From Zygnema cylindricum (taxonomy: Eukaryota; Streptophyta; Zygnematophyceae; Zygnematales; Zygnemataceae): 60,000 bases of DNA. The first letter of the stretch is position 1, and every line of letters starts with the position of its first letter. The stretch spans positions 435,186 through 495,185 of the forward strand of contig JBBHKE010000893.1 in assembly GCA_037447655.1 (NCBI GenBank), given 5' to 3'. Of the stretch, positions 43,432-55,230 are shown one piece after another. Below the pieces are notes generated by a model that worked only from the letters and a program-made list of their open reading frames with translations, was not told where the DNA came from and searched no databases. A program made the position numbers and the translations under genes.

Positions 43432-44741
43432 TGCTTCTTACCTCTCCTACTCTTTTGATTTGACGCCCGAAAGATCCTTATCCTGAACTTCTCCTCCTCC
43501 CATAACTGATTGGGAAAAAAAGACCTAAATCCTGTTATAAAAGTACTTTTCCCTGAGCCCCTATCCTCTTTAACCTAAAGAGAGAGGTTGTTGTTTCATT
43601 ATTGTGACAGATTGATGAAAGTCTAACAAAGATTCTCTCAAAATCCACTATTCTGGTATAAAAGATTCTGGTAATCGACCCCAAAGAAAACTGACCGAAG
43701 CCCCAAGAGGGACTACCAAAGAGAGAACCAAGACACTTTCACTCAAAATAATGAAAAGATAAAATATAGATATGTTGTTTCAGAATTAACAATATCACCT
43801 TGCCCTAGATAAAATAGAGAATAAAGGTAGATTGTGGAAAGATAGCTAGCGAGTTCAACCTACCCCCAAAATGTAACGCTAACAACAAGAGGAGACGAAA
43901 TCTCTCTTTCGAAGACACCGGAAAAGGTAAGGCCTCCTTAACTCCTCGGTTTCCGCAACCCCGAACGGGCATGACCCTTCTTAGTTTCCAACAAACACCA
44001 GTCCCAAATCGCCCAAACAGGAAGATAGTGCCAACCACCAAACCGGACTACGATTTCCACAAAGGACGGATGCAAAACCAAGATGGCAAAAGGGTCATAA
44101 TCACATATAAAACAAAAGTTCTCCACAAGAAAGTTTGCTAGATTTATAGAGTTTTTCTCAGGAGACAGTACTGTAACAGCAACCTGTCTCTTTCGGGCCC
44201 AAGTGCCTTATACAAGCAAAGTTTGTCCTACTGACAATACCAAAGTCAAAGCAATGCCAGGAGCCAATCAGCGGCAAGAAATTGTTATTGTATGGACATA
44301 AGACAAACCAAGATGTACTACACTTAGGGAAAAAAGTTATGCAACTAGCTTTGACTAAATTTGAAGCCAAATGTCATTTTATGATACACTCATGAGCACA
44401 AAGTTCTGAATGGACATGAAACCCCTAACTTTGACTTAAGGTAATAAATGCTCTACCTATCTGGTGGACCAGAACTAACCTCCTATAGAGAGCCAACATC
44501 AAAATCTACAAGATTATTCCAAAAGTTACGCAGCGTTCCACAATGTAGCCCCCAAAGTGACAGGTGGAAACTGGTCGCTTGTAACAGAGATGGTAATCTT
44601 GAAATGGAATAACTCCGTCTTCCGACCTCCGTTAGGCGCGAAATAAAGTGCGTTCCGCTAAGTTTGGAAAATAGAAGGATTTTGTCCGGCTGGGTACACT
44701 CCTTCCTCCGTTTTCCGATGACCGTATAGGGGAGAAAGGGC
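43432..44741 (-). mobile_element. LTR/5' leader of the left copy (minus)
   Basis: Read on the minus strand it matches 45200-46060 in order: CCTATACGGTCAT, GGGGGCTACATTGTGG, CTTGCCGCT, TATAAGGCACTTGGG and GTTGGCACTATCTTCC. No 3' LTR is present, so LTR limits cannot be drawn. No gene inside. Confidence 0.6.
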
Positions 44742-44744
44742 CTG

Positions 44745-45195
44745 GAAATCCATGGTATTTAAAAGAAGTGCGGATAAAGCCAACGAGCTTGACATTTGCA
44801 AAGTGGGAAAGATGTTAGACTACTGTAATGATCTTACTTGTTTGTACATGGAGATGAAGAGTGTTGGGTGGACAAGAAAAATGAAGATGAAAGTTAACAC
44901 TCTCATCATGAAGATACCCGACGAGTACGACAATATAGTGTACCAAGTACAAAAAATGATTGATAGTTCATGGAAATGGAATACAGTGGTCGGCAAGACA
45001 CTAGTGTAGGAGAACTAGATTTAGAACACGAGAGGAGGAAAGAGCATTCAAACTCTGCCTGTCGGAGGGGACAGGTCGAGAGAAGACCTGAAAAAGCCAT
45101 TCAAAAGAGAAAGTGATCCTTATTGAGGACTAAGGCCCCCAAAAGGCTGTCAAGCTCATGTGTTCTACAAGCACATCTTTATGTAACCTAGGATT
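44745..45195 (+). pseudogene. Copia gag fragment between two head-to-head retroelements
   Basis: Plus-strand frame with KMLDYCNDLTCLYMEMKSVG, then NTLIMKIPDEYDNIVYQVQK and TVVGKTLV before a stop at 45007: the spacing of UBN2 gag (two helices, then IPDEYD, then a leucine-rich end). No zinc knuckle or pol. Probably the target into which the flanking elements inserted or a trapped filler. Confidence 0.5.
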
Positions 45196-45199
45196 TCGG

Positions 45200-46388
45200 T
45201 GACCTTTCCCACCTATACGGTCATAACTGTACGGAGGAAATAATGCACCCATTCGGACCAGATTCTTGGATTTTCCCAATTGAACGGAACTCACTTTGTT
45301 TCGTGCCTAACGGAGGCTGAACAACCAAGTTATACCGTCTCAAAGATTACCATCCGGTTCCATGGAACCATTCGCCACTAGCCCCCGAGGGGGGTACATT
45401 GTGGATTGCCACGTAACTTTCCGGATTTGCATTTAGTTTATACTGGTAGCCGTCACTAGGAATTTATTTCAGCCTCAGCTGACTTTTTGTCCATTAATTA
45501 CCTAAGGTCAAAGTCTAGCAAGTTAGTGTCCTTTTCACGACTTTGTCCTATAATATTGGACTGAATAATTACTTCCGGCCGCGGAACGAGCCGCAGCCTG
45601 GAGCAAAACTTTTTACCCCGACTGTAGTACGGATTATTTGTCTTGTGTCAATTCAATTGCACTTGCTTGCCGCTCATTGGTGAATAGCGTAGCTTTGACT
45701 TTTGGACCGGTAATTTTAACAAACTTTGATGTATAAGGCACTTGGGGTCGAAGGAGACAAGTTGCTTTTTCAGTACTGACTACTGTGAAAACCCCCAGAA
45801 ATTCCAACAAACCTTCTTTTGGAGAATTTTTGTCTTGTTTTCGACTCTATTGCCATCTTGGTTTTGAATCTGTCTTTTGTGGAAATCACAGTCCGGGCGG
45901 GTAGTTGGCACTATCTTCCTTTTTGGGTGATTTTGGACTTTTTGCTGTTTGAACCGAGAAGAGTCTTGTCGGTTCCGAGCTGCGGACACCGAAGTTTGCA
46001 GGAGTACCATACCTATTGACGAGACTATCGGGGGAGGGGTCGCCGCTTTCTAATTGTCATCGTTAATTGCTGGGGTATGTTAAGCTTGTTTCGTTATATT
46101 TCACATTTTCTATCTTTTATTCTCTTTTCTGGGGCAAGGTGATATTGTTAAATCTGGAAAGCCAATCATATTTATTGATATATATATATATCTACGTGAT
46201 AGTGCATTTGTGTCTTCGTCTGGAGTTCTCTTTTGCTTTGGAGTGACAAACCCGGAGTAAACTAGAATCCCCTGGATCAAGATATCGGGTTTTGAGGGAA
46301 CCAGTGCTATAGACTTCCCGTAAAGAAAGCACAATATTGAAAAGCCACCCTGTCTGCGCTCTGATTAGAGGGGATATGAGCTTGGACT
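45200..46388 (+). mobile_element. LTR/5' leader of the right copy (plus)
   Basis: Inverted relative to 43432-44741 and homologous to it over most of its length. Contains CTAGCCCCCGAGGGGGGTAC, a partial palindrome, near 45378. 46080-46388 holds a short (TA)n (about 46178-46190). No gene inside. Confidence 0.6.
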
Positions 46389-47800
46389 TTGGAACCTCTT
46401 GTTTTGGAAGGGAGCTCTAGTTACATTATTTTCTCTTCTCTATTAACCTCTGTCATCATGGGGGGAGGAGAGATTCCGGATAATGGAGCCGAAGAGCAGG
46501 GTCGGCAGGATAGGTCTGCCCAGGAGGAAAAGACTCAAATGGCAGAGGAGTCAGTACCCATAGAGTCCGGATTTAATTCTCCGATCAAGGAACCAGATGG
46601 TGCTTCTTCACCTCCTTTTCCTCCAGACCTGACTCTCGAACATTACCCTTCTTTGGAGAAGGCCGCCAGGGCCTATGCTGAGGAAAGGAGGGAAGCCCGG
46701 GCTCAGGCCCAGGAAAGAAACCGAGTGTCTCCTAGGGCGCGGCCCAAGCGGCAGGCGCCAAGGGAGCCCCATTTGGGTCATCTTCCGGAGGTCGGGCTTC
46801 ACACCAGATCTAAGATTCCCCGGGCCGAGATCCAGATTGACCCCGCGGTTTTGATTGATCCACGTTGCCAAAGTCGTAAGGAACTCCTTGCCCTTCACGA
46901 CCTCCATGAGCTCAAGGTGAAGAAGTAGTTGGTACAGAGATTTGCTAGAACAGATCGAGTCAGAATGGTTAGACCTGTGGGAGGGGTGGTGGAGGTTTTG
47001 AGAAGTCCTTTGGAGGGCAAATCTTCACAATCGGTGCAGGACCGGTCCCAGAGAGCCCCCTATTCTCGCCCACCCCCATCTTCCTCTCAGGACACCGCCG
47101 CCAGAAGACCCCACCAAGGAGTACCTCTTCGCGACCTCATAGAAGAGAAGGGGGTATCGAGAGGGAAACCCGAGATACATGGAGGGGGAAGAGGTTTGAC
47201 CACCGTGAGAGCAAGGGGAGATTTGCACCGTTTCCCAAGGAGGAGACGTCCCCAATTCCTGTGTCCACCTCGACCGAGAAACCCGCTTCTGCCCTACCTC
47301 ATGATCGCTTTTTTGGAGGGCTTTGGCGATTTGAACCAACACATCCAGAGGTTCCGAGTACAAGACTAGAAGATTTGTCCGAGGGATGGTGGCGGACCAG
47401 ACCTAATGATCTCGAAATTCAGGGGATAGAGATAGAAGATCTTACCAAAGTAGTGGAAAAAGCCAAAGAACTAGTGGAGGTCCTAAAATCCCAGGGATAG
47501 GCTACGGCGAGGGCAAGACCTGTCACGGTAGATTGGGAGGCCTTAGAGGAAGAGAGGCGAAAGGCATGGGAACATGAATTGGCTCTCATTAGGGAAGCCC
47601 GGAGTAGGACAAGTGGGATTCTCAGACGGAAGATTCTTCCTTCACCAAAGATAGTGCCGCATTCGGAAGCCCCGGCAGTGGGGACTTCTCCCCTTGCTAG
47701 TACTCTGCCTGAAATGCATTCTTCGGGGCTAAACCAAGAGCCTCCCTTTCCGTGGAAAGGGGAGGAGGACACAAAACCTAATGTGGAGGGTTTGGGTGAA
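46389..47800 (+). pseudogene. Gag-like N-terminal region of the right copy, stops and frameshifts
   Basis: The frame with MGGGEIPDNGAEEQ runs to KKs at 46928, where TAG replaces the Glu codon seen in the left copy, then continues in frame as LVQRFARTDRVRMVRPVGGV. Later segments (47261-47500, 47579-47806) alternate frames, with a charged stretch (EIEDLTKVVEKAKELVEVLK) predicted helical. The product would be a long, Pro/Ser/Arg-rich N-terminal extension of gag. Multiple lesions show it is not functional. Confidence 0.55.
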
Positions 47801-47854
47801 GATTAACCTTCTAGAACCGCTTCGGCTCTTCGAGGAGAGGCAACCATTGTCTCG

Positions 47855-50209
47855 GTGGAGGTGTCTACTGTTGTGGAGGCTTTAGTGGAGCTACGACTTG
47901 ACGAGCGGATTCACATCCCCTTGAGAGCTCCAACCCCTCCGCCCAATTCTCCTAGAAAGTCCTCGGAGCCCCCATCATCGGCTCCTCCACCTTATTCATC
48001 TCACTCCCCGGAACCCACCACAGATTCTCGGGAATGTCCAGATCCCTCTCCATCACCATCCCTCTCTCCCGCTGCAGCTGTCCGTGGGTCGCCTGGTCCT
48101 TCTGTGTTACCCTACCGATATGACGTACCCGCCTATTCTCCTCCTCACTGACGCTCCCCTTCCTCTAGCTCCGGAACTTCACCTTGCGAGGCCTCTCGAA
48201 GACGAATAAGGAGACAGACACCTTACCCCGTAAGGGCTCAGCCGTCTCTGCCTCCATCCCCTTCACCGTCTTCGCCACCAACAATCCCCCAGAAGCCTAT
48301 GAACAAGCCGCGCCTCCACATCCCATCGATGGCAACTATTCTCAGAGATCCACAATATTCTTCTAGAAATAGAGGAGGAGTGGGGAACATCCTACCTCCA
48401 ACCATCTTTTCCGACGCTGGTACTTCCTCAGTGGGAGGGGGATCCACAACACCGGGGGACGCACATTCTAGCAGAGAAAGAATCAGTTTCGATACCGAGG
48501 AAGAGGATACGAGAGTCATCTTGCCCGCTCAGTTTGTCAGCCTTACAGGGCCTACCTTTTCCCATTTCACTAACTCTGCCGAGGAAAAAAAGAAAATGGG
48601 GGATATTCGGATCTTTACAGGAGATAGCTTTGGGATTGCATTCTCAGATTATGAGTTGTTGTGGAAATCTTTCACCCAATCTGAAATCAACAAGTACCGG
48701 GGGGGAGCCATTCCGGATGACTTCGAAACCACCCTCTTCCCCATGATGGTCAACTACCTTTCTGAAGGGGCGTTGGCAGACTACAAGGAACGTCAACCTC
48801 TTTTGATGGCTCTTAGCATCAAGATCTCGGATCCGACCCTTGATGCCGCTATTTTGCAAGCGGAGGTTGACTTGTCTGTTGCTGCGGCAACCCTTGTGAC
48901 TACTACCTTTACACGGGATATGAAACTGCAGGCACAAGGAAGTGCATATGTTAACCATCTGCAAGCCATTCAGGCAGCCCAGGCAGTAACCCGCATGGTT
49001 GCTAATCCCAACCCTTACACCACTCTGCTGAATATCTGGAGACTCCTCTACACAAAGAGGAACGAGTCGGCAATCAAGGAATTCACGGAATTCCGATGTT
49101 TGAAGAACGAGACTCCCCAGACTCTTTTCAACCGACTCTCCAGCCTTGTCAGAAAAAACAAAACTGTCAACAATTGACCTTCCGACAATGGCAACTAAAC
49201 ACTTCATTGTTGTCTGTAATTCATTCGGACCGACAGGGCAGACTGCTCTGGATAACTCGATTGCTGGACAAGCCATTCAGGACATCAACCCCTCCGCCAA
49301 AGAAATATCCCTAGTGGCAATGAAATTATATGACCAGTTCGTCCACTGTGAGGCAAGGGATAAGGCCGTGACCGGCAAAGCCCGATCCAATTTTGCCAGA
49401 TTAGCAGGGGAGAACTCCTTGAATGAGGAGGAACAAGTTGAACTTCAAGCTTTGCGGAAGCTTAAAGGGAAGCAAGTGGGTGACAGTGGGTTAGAACCAG
49501 CTATGGGAGCAGAGGAGCGAGTATTTCTCTATAATTGCATGAATTGTCAACAACCGGGTCATGGATGGAAGCACAACACCCGAAAACGTAAACCGGAGCT
49601 GGCTTGGAAACTTAAAGAACAAGGGAAGAACCGGCAGAAAGGACCTTTAAACAACAAGAAAGGCTCAAGGGAGGGAGGGGAGAGGACAAGACACCGGTAA
49701 CGAAAAAGACATACCGTCCAACTCCCCGGAGCGAAAATTCTAAGATGTCCAAATCACAGTTGCAGCAAATCAAACTCCCAAAGTTTGATGACGCTCAAAT
49801 CTCCAACGAAATCCGGAGTAAATATACCACCGAGGGCTTAAAGTGCGAAGCTTGTGGATTTTTGGGGCACAAGGAAGGGCAATGTTTCCAGAAAAACAGA
49901 GTTCCCAAAGAAATGATGCTATTTGCTTTGTTTACTGGTGAGGGAGACCTGGCAGTCAACCCTCTCCAACTTCAACTTCTTTACCCTTGGGGGCGCCAAG
50001 TCCTGTCTACACTGGAGAAACCTGAGCAAACTCCGGCTGCTCCGGCAAGGCTTACGCCGGAGATCATCATACAACAGAAGAGTCAGCAACTTGCCGCAAT
50101 GGCTTCGGAGTTGGCTGCCCTCCGCTTAGGATCATCTTCCCGGCCTGCTCCTCTCACCGCAGCACAACAACTCCAAAAGCAGAAACAAGAGTTGTTGCAA
50201 GGCTCGTAG
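47855..50209 (+). pseudogene. Gag capsid and zinc-knuckle region of the right copy
   Basis: A proline-rich stretch (47855-48250) leads into a capsid-like domain at 48299-49177 (FSHFTNSAEEKKKMGDIRIF ... FTEFRCLKNETPQTLFNRL, the usual gag 'F..F+....ET....F+RL' pattern). A frame change near 49160 continues to CMNCQQPGHGWKHN, a knuckle whose last Cys is Asn, ending 49700. The 49745-50209 frame has an intact CCHC, CEACGFLGHKEGQC. A further frame runs to ~50580. No RT, protease or integrase follows before a truncated LTR of another family at 50576. Confidence 0.6.
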
Positions 50210-50575
50210 AGCTTGAACTTCAAGGAATAGCGGGTGCCAATGATGATGATTTATTGGGCTAGGATTTGGAACTCCCAAATGCCCACCATGCCCAAACCAT
50301 CCTATCTGGATCTTGGAATGTTGGGGTGGGGGACAACCGTCGCCAACTCCGCTATTCAACCTCAGTGCAGAGACAGGATCGGAAGAGAATGGGTGAGGGA
50401 GACCACAACCAGAAAGCAACAGGTCCTTTGTCATTTACTCCCAGAGCAGTGATGCTGAACAACGACCTCGGCCTAGGAATCAAACCAAATAATCCTCCCT
50501 CTTTTCGTACCAAATCTAAATTGCCTCCGGTTTTGAGGATTATCAGAAAGAGAAACAGCAGCGGGAGAAGGAATT

Positions 50576-50697
50576 TGTAAAAGGGACAATAATGCACTCA
50601 GCACGCCACAATGCAAAATGGAAAACACCAAGGATCTTCCCGTAGCAACAGTAGGAACACATAACAATGACAGACAAGGTGCACTTAGTTACTTGGA
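50576..50697 (-). repeat. Truncated LTR of the chromovirus family
   Basis: Begins TGTAAAAGGGACAATA, like the full LTRs at 51185 and 56887, and follows them for ~120 bp to TTACTTGGAAAA before breaking into copia gag. The outer end is intact, the inner end lost, so a deletion or LTR recombination removed the rest. Confidence 0.85.
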
Positions 50698-51179
50698 AAA
50701 TGATTACTAGAAGCCGAATTCAAAATTGCTCCGATTTTCTCGTCCAATAAAATAGTCAAATTGTAATATCGCTCCTCATTGTCTTTTCCAAATTCCGTAT
50801 AATTTCCTTGATAACCGGATCCTCTTAATTGGCCAAGACCGCGTCCGCGTCCTCGGCCACGTCCTCGTCCATTTCCTCGATCGCCATAAAAAGAAGAATT
50901 TTCATCTTCTCGTTGGAAACAATGAGAGCTCACATGTCCCCACTTATGGCATATATTGCACCTCTTCTCCTTATCCGGGCACTCCGCTGCAAAATGCCCA
51001 ATCTTATCACATTTGAAACAAGTCACATTAGAGGTGTTAGTTCCATCAAATTGACTTCTACTAATTCCAACATTTTGACTTCTTCCTCTACCTCTTCCTC
51101 TAAAATTTCCTCTAATACCCCCTCTTCCTTGGAACAAATTTAGATCCGGGGAATCCGAGGTATTTACATTATGGATTCT
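50698..51179 (-). CDS. 3' half of a copia gag with two zinc knuckles
   Basis: Minus-strand frame: a Gly/Arg-rich segment, CFKCDKIGHFAAEC and CNICHKWGHVSSHC (both CX2CX4HX4C), a second Gly/Arg run (RGNGRGRGRGRGRG), then NEERYYNLTILLDEKIGAIL. It ends where the truncated LTR begins. It continues in frame from 57401 once the chromovirus and one ACTAC copy are discounted. Gag binds and packages element RNA. Confidence 0.85.
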
Positions 51180-51184
51180 ACTAC

Positions 51185-51693
51185 TGTAAAAAGGACAATA
51201 GTGCACACAGCACGCCACAATGCACAGCGGAAAACACCAAGGATCTTCCCGTAGCAATAGTAGGGGCACACAGCATTGATAGACAAAGTTGCGCTTTATT
51301 ACTTGGAAGAGAGTACAAGGTTTGCGCTCGCTGCGAAGGTCTACTCAAGTGTCACCTATCCACTAGGCCTACCTGACTATTTAAACTAGCTAGCTGCTAG
51401 TCAACCTAGTACTGTACAACTGTACACGTGGACCTTCACGGTCAACCGAGACAAATCCCCAAAATATCTTCTAGAACAATACCGTTCTATCTACATTCCG
51501 CGGCGTTGCTATACTGCTAAGCTGCGTTGCTATGCTGCGCTGCTATGCTGCTACGCCACTAAGTAGCTATGCTGCTAAGTTGCTATACTGCTATGTTGCG
51601 CTGGTCTGGAATCGCAGCTGCGCTGCTCTGACATCGCAACCATAGCAGCTTAGTTGCTAACTACTAAGTACCCAACTCTGTAACCCTGTTACA
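51185..51693 (-). repeat. 3' LTR of the chromovirus
   Basis: 509 bp, TGTAAAAAGG...CTGTTACA on the plus strand. Contains a run of GCTATGCTGCT-like words (about 51500-51610), an internal minisatellite shared with the other LTR. Confidence 0.93.
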
Positions 51694-51736
51694 GTGCCTC
51701 CCACTAGGGCTTCAGCGTCCCGCTGAACCTTTTGTC

Positions 51737-53028
51737 TTAAGGAAACTGCAACCGCCGGAGTATACCGTACGTCTCTTCGCGGTACTCCTCGAATTCTTGT
51801 CGTAGGGTGTCGAGTTGGTTTTGGAGCTGCTCACATCGGGTCTCTAGCAACGCAATATGATGGTCTGCCACTACCAAACGTCTCCGAGTGGTTCGCTCCC
51901 GCACTTGGTCCCCCCCCTCTTCCGGTACAGCCTCGGGACCCTCGGGTTGCGGCGGAATGGCCGCCGGTGCAGGCTCCTCAGGTGCCGAAATTTGGGGCGA
52001 ATCGGGTTCTGCAAGTTGTTGTGCCTCTTCCGCCTCCTCTTCGGCCGGTTCCCACCTAGGTACCTTCCTTAGCTTGAAGGACGCATGTTTCCTAGCAGCT
52101 CGGGCCCGTTGCAGAGCGTTCTTTCAGGCCAGCTTGAGTGCCCGTACCTCAGGGGTGACCTCCGCCCTAGAGATGATGTCATGGAGGCGCACATCCCACG
52201 GGTGGTAATGACGGAGTAACCCGGGGACATCTATCCTGTACCGATAGTTAACTTCCACTACTTCCACAAACGGCAGGGCGTGAGGGTTTAGCTGCACATA
52301 ACCCTTGTGATTGTTCCCTTGGTCCTTTGTCCACATAAAATTTGACGCTGGGTGTGACGGTACGTCGGCGGGGATGTTGATAGGATCTCCAAGCTTTCCT
52401 ATACGCCACTCCTTGGGCCACTCCGAGGGATCCCAATAAAACCGTTTAGCGAAGCCGAACGTGAGGTCCAATTCCAGGTGTCGACAGGGAGTGGGAAAAG
52501 GTAATCGGGAATTTCCTCTCCCTGTTCACTTTCCTCCTCCGTATCCCTTTGGTTCCCTCGAAGGAGGAACACATCGTCGCCACTAGGGTATTGTGCCTCT
52601 GCCTTCTTCTCCGCACTTCAGACGACTGCTCGTCCGCGGTACTCTCCTTATTCGGGTCCCTCATCACCACCAGATCTGAGGTAGCTCCTCAATTGGTGGG
52701 GGTGTTGGTTCCCGCTCCGGCTCTTCTGCGTTCGAGAGCTCATAATCTTCCTCATCCTCCTCATCTCCCTTCTGTAGTGGATTGTAATCGGGGTTCTATG
52801 AATTCTTTGACCCCTCCCTTCAACTGGTGTTTGCCGGCCGGCCTCGCTACTGGCGGTTTCCTCAGGTTCCGGCTCCGCTTCCACCTCCCTCCTCCAATAT
52901 GCTTCCACCATGGCCTCTGCCGCCATTAATAATCTCTCGGGGCGGGTCACATCTTCTTGCCCCACTCGTACAAGTCTCCTCCTTTTGGCGGTGGAGAGGA
53001 CGACGACTCCATAGACATCGTTGTACAA
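51737..53028 (-). CDS. Extra 3' ORF of the chromovirus, unknown protein with C-terminal coiled coil
   Basis: Downstream of the chromodomain, in the order expected for an additional gene before the 3' LTR. Segments: MVEAYWRREVEAEPEPEETA (~52930), an acidic linker with frame changes (52450-52670), a globular-looking block at 52124-52471 (FGFAKRFYWDPSEWPKEWRI ... NYRYRIDVPGLLRHYHPWDV), an in-frame TGA at 52124, then an acidic-proline part and a heptad-rich end (ALLETRCEQLQNQLDTLRQE) stopping at 51737. I do not recognise the fold. Its ending 43 bp before the LTR argues that it belongs to the element. At least one frameshift and one stop make this copy defective. Confidence 0.5.
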
Positions 53029-53449
53029 TACAATTCCGGTAATTGTAGAAGTGAAGTCAAACTGACTGTGCGGAGGGAAGCAATTACCAAACTGCCGAGA
53101 CTAGGTTGGTCGCGAGGGCGGATGGCGGCTTTATCGATGAGGGTTGGACTCTGCGAAGCGTCGCAGCGTGCGAGGGTATCGCAACGTCCAACATTTATAA
53201 GAATGCGCTGCTGCGGCGAAACCGAGAGTTCGTTGTTACCAACGTGGTGAAACACAATTGCGCCGTTGCGCTTCCCTGTCAGCGCAGCGGTAACGTTGCG
53301 ATCCTCTGACGGCATCGTAACCATGTTGCGCTGCGGTGGCTGCGTTGCTATAGCGCTGTAGTGCGGTAACATCGCCGTTGCGTTCCTTCGCCGCGTCCCC
53401 AATATAATTGCGATGGTTGCGACACTGCGATTCGCTCCTTTATGGCGGC

Positions 53450-53636
53450 CGCTGCGATTGCCCCTCCGGTGAAGCCGAGTGTCCGCACTCTGCTGAAACC
53501 GGCGCAGCAACTCTAGGGAATGCAGATCCTCCTCCTCCACCCATGAGTCATCCTCAGCACCGTAGCCCTTCCAACGCACCAAATATTGGCTGGAGGTTGA
53601 ATTTCGAGAGCGACGCGACTGAAGGATCTCTTCCAT
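53450..53636 (-). CDS. Chromodomain of the integrase tail
   Basis: Starting EEILQSRRSRN, then QYLVRWKGYGAEDDSWVEEE and DLHSLELLRRF: the YLVRWKGY...SW.....L pattern of chromodomains, which bind methylated histone H3 and guide chromovirus integration into heterochromatin. Two of the usual aromatic cage positions (Y, W) are present. It is preceded in another frame by IYNVFHVSLLKPF. Confidence 0.88.
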
Positions 53637-53689
53637 TTCATACTCGTCCGAGGTACCCCGAACGGTGGTAAAGGAGTATTTCGTCGTCG

Positions 53690-55230
53690 ATTAGGAAACA
53701 TCGAATCAGGGTCGCGAAATGGTTTAAGGAGGGAAACATGGAAGACGTTATAGATATGTCAGTCCTTCGGAATATCAAACTTATAAGCCACTTCGCCCAC
53801 ACGGGAAAGAACTGTGAATGGGCGCGTGATTTTCGGATCTTGCGCTGCGCTCGACACTGCAGTGTTCTCTTTCACAGAGTGTACGTTTACATGCTGCGAT
53901 GCTTGCAGTCGTTGCTCTGCTACCGGCGCAGCGACTCTGGGTCTTCTTGACAGCGCATCTGCTGAGTTTGTCTTGCCCGGCTTATACTCGATGACAAGTT
54001 CCGGTCCGAAGGTCTGAAGAAACGTCATCCATCGCACTTGTTTCTTGGACAACTTCGGTTGTGTTTACAGATATTGTAGGGCGTGGTGATCCGTGATAAC
54101 CGTGATCCGCTTCCCCTAAACGTAACAGTTCCAAACCTCCAACGCGTTGGTGATAGCGATTGTCTCTTTCTCATAGGTGGCCCAGTTAAGCTCCGGCACC
54201 TTTAGTTTCCGACTGTCGTAGGCAATGGGTTAAAGACCTTTTCCTTGATCTTGCATAAGGATCGCTCCAATAGCCGTATCGCTGGCGTCAATGATTATCG
54301 TCCAAGGTAAGCCCGGGTCGGGAACAGCTAACACAGGGGCGATAACCAACCGCTCCTTTAGCGTGTTAAAGGCTGCCCCTTGCGTCGATTTCCAATCATA
54401 GGGCACGTCATTCTTGAAAAACTCCGTGAGCGGTGCAGCGATTTTTGCGAAACCCTCGACAAAACGTCGATAGTAGGAGCATAATCCTAGAAAGCTCCGT
54501 AACTCCGTAATATTCGCCGGCTGCGGCCACTCCTTTACTGCCCTCGTTTTGTTCGGATCCACTGCGATTCCGTCCCGACTCACCACATGGCCCAGAAAAT
54601 GAATTTTCTCCTTGAAGAAGTCACATTTGCTTCTCTTTGTGTACAACTTATTTTCCCGAAGGACTTGTAGGACCGTCCGTAGATGCTTTAAATGATCATC
54701 AAGCGTTTGGCTATACATCAAGATGTCGTCTAGGAAGACGATGTCAAACGCGTCCAGATATTGGCGAAAGATGGAATTCATTAAATGCATAAAAGGTGCC
54801 GGTGTGTTAGTCAACCCGAACGACATTACCCGAAACTGGAAATGACCATACCGAGTTCTAAACGCCGTCTTTTCTACATCTCCCTCGGCAATTCTAATCT
54901 GGTGGTAGCCGCTCCGTAAGTTTATCTTCGAAAAATATTCAGCACCACGCAGTCCATCCAATAATTCGTCTATCCTTGGTAAAGGGTACGCATTCTTCAC
55001 CGTTAATTTGTTTAGCGCTCGGTAGTCTATACACATACGGAAACCTCCATCTTTCTTGTTTACGAAAAGAACGGGGGCTCAACACGGTTACTTGCTCGGT
55101 TCGATTGCTCCGGCTTCGACCAACTCCGCGAGTTGCTTTTTGAGTTCGTCCAACTCGGTGTAACTCATCTTGTACATCCTATTAGCCGGGGGTACTGCTC
55201 CGGGAACAAGCCCTATCTTATGGGCAACTT
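53690..55230 (-). pseudogene. Chromovirus reverse transcriptase and RNase H, integrase core missing
   Basis: The RT core at 55036-54230 has [40 protein letters not shown] (catalytic Asp pair) and [11 protein letters not shown]. RNase H follows ([41 protein letters not shown]), with stops after GKGL, CYV and LQYL. Upstream, APVLF is preceded by TAA and TGA, and the join to the protease needs a frameshift near 55255. Directly after DALSRRP and ~35 unrelated residues come PFTVLSRVGEVAYKFDIP and NVFHVSLLKPF, the C-terminal integrase region. The HHCC finger and DDE core (normally ~350 residues) are gone. Confidence 0.9.

Noticed and set aside
33088-54300. Alternative genetic code with TAA/TAG as Gln (as in some ulvophyte algae), suggested by many in-frame TAA/TAG
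   Set aside because: Some stops fall where relatives have Gln, but others replace Glu (46926), an aromatic residue (after LLVVF, ~26852) or Trp (kinase), and TGA stops also occur in the same dead genes. The intact transposase ends at a TAG. Ordinary decay explains them.
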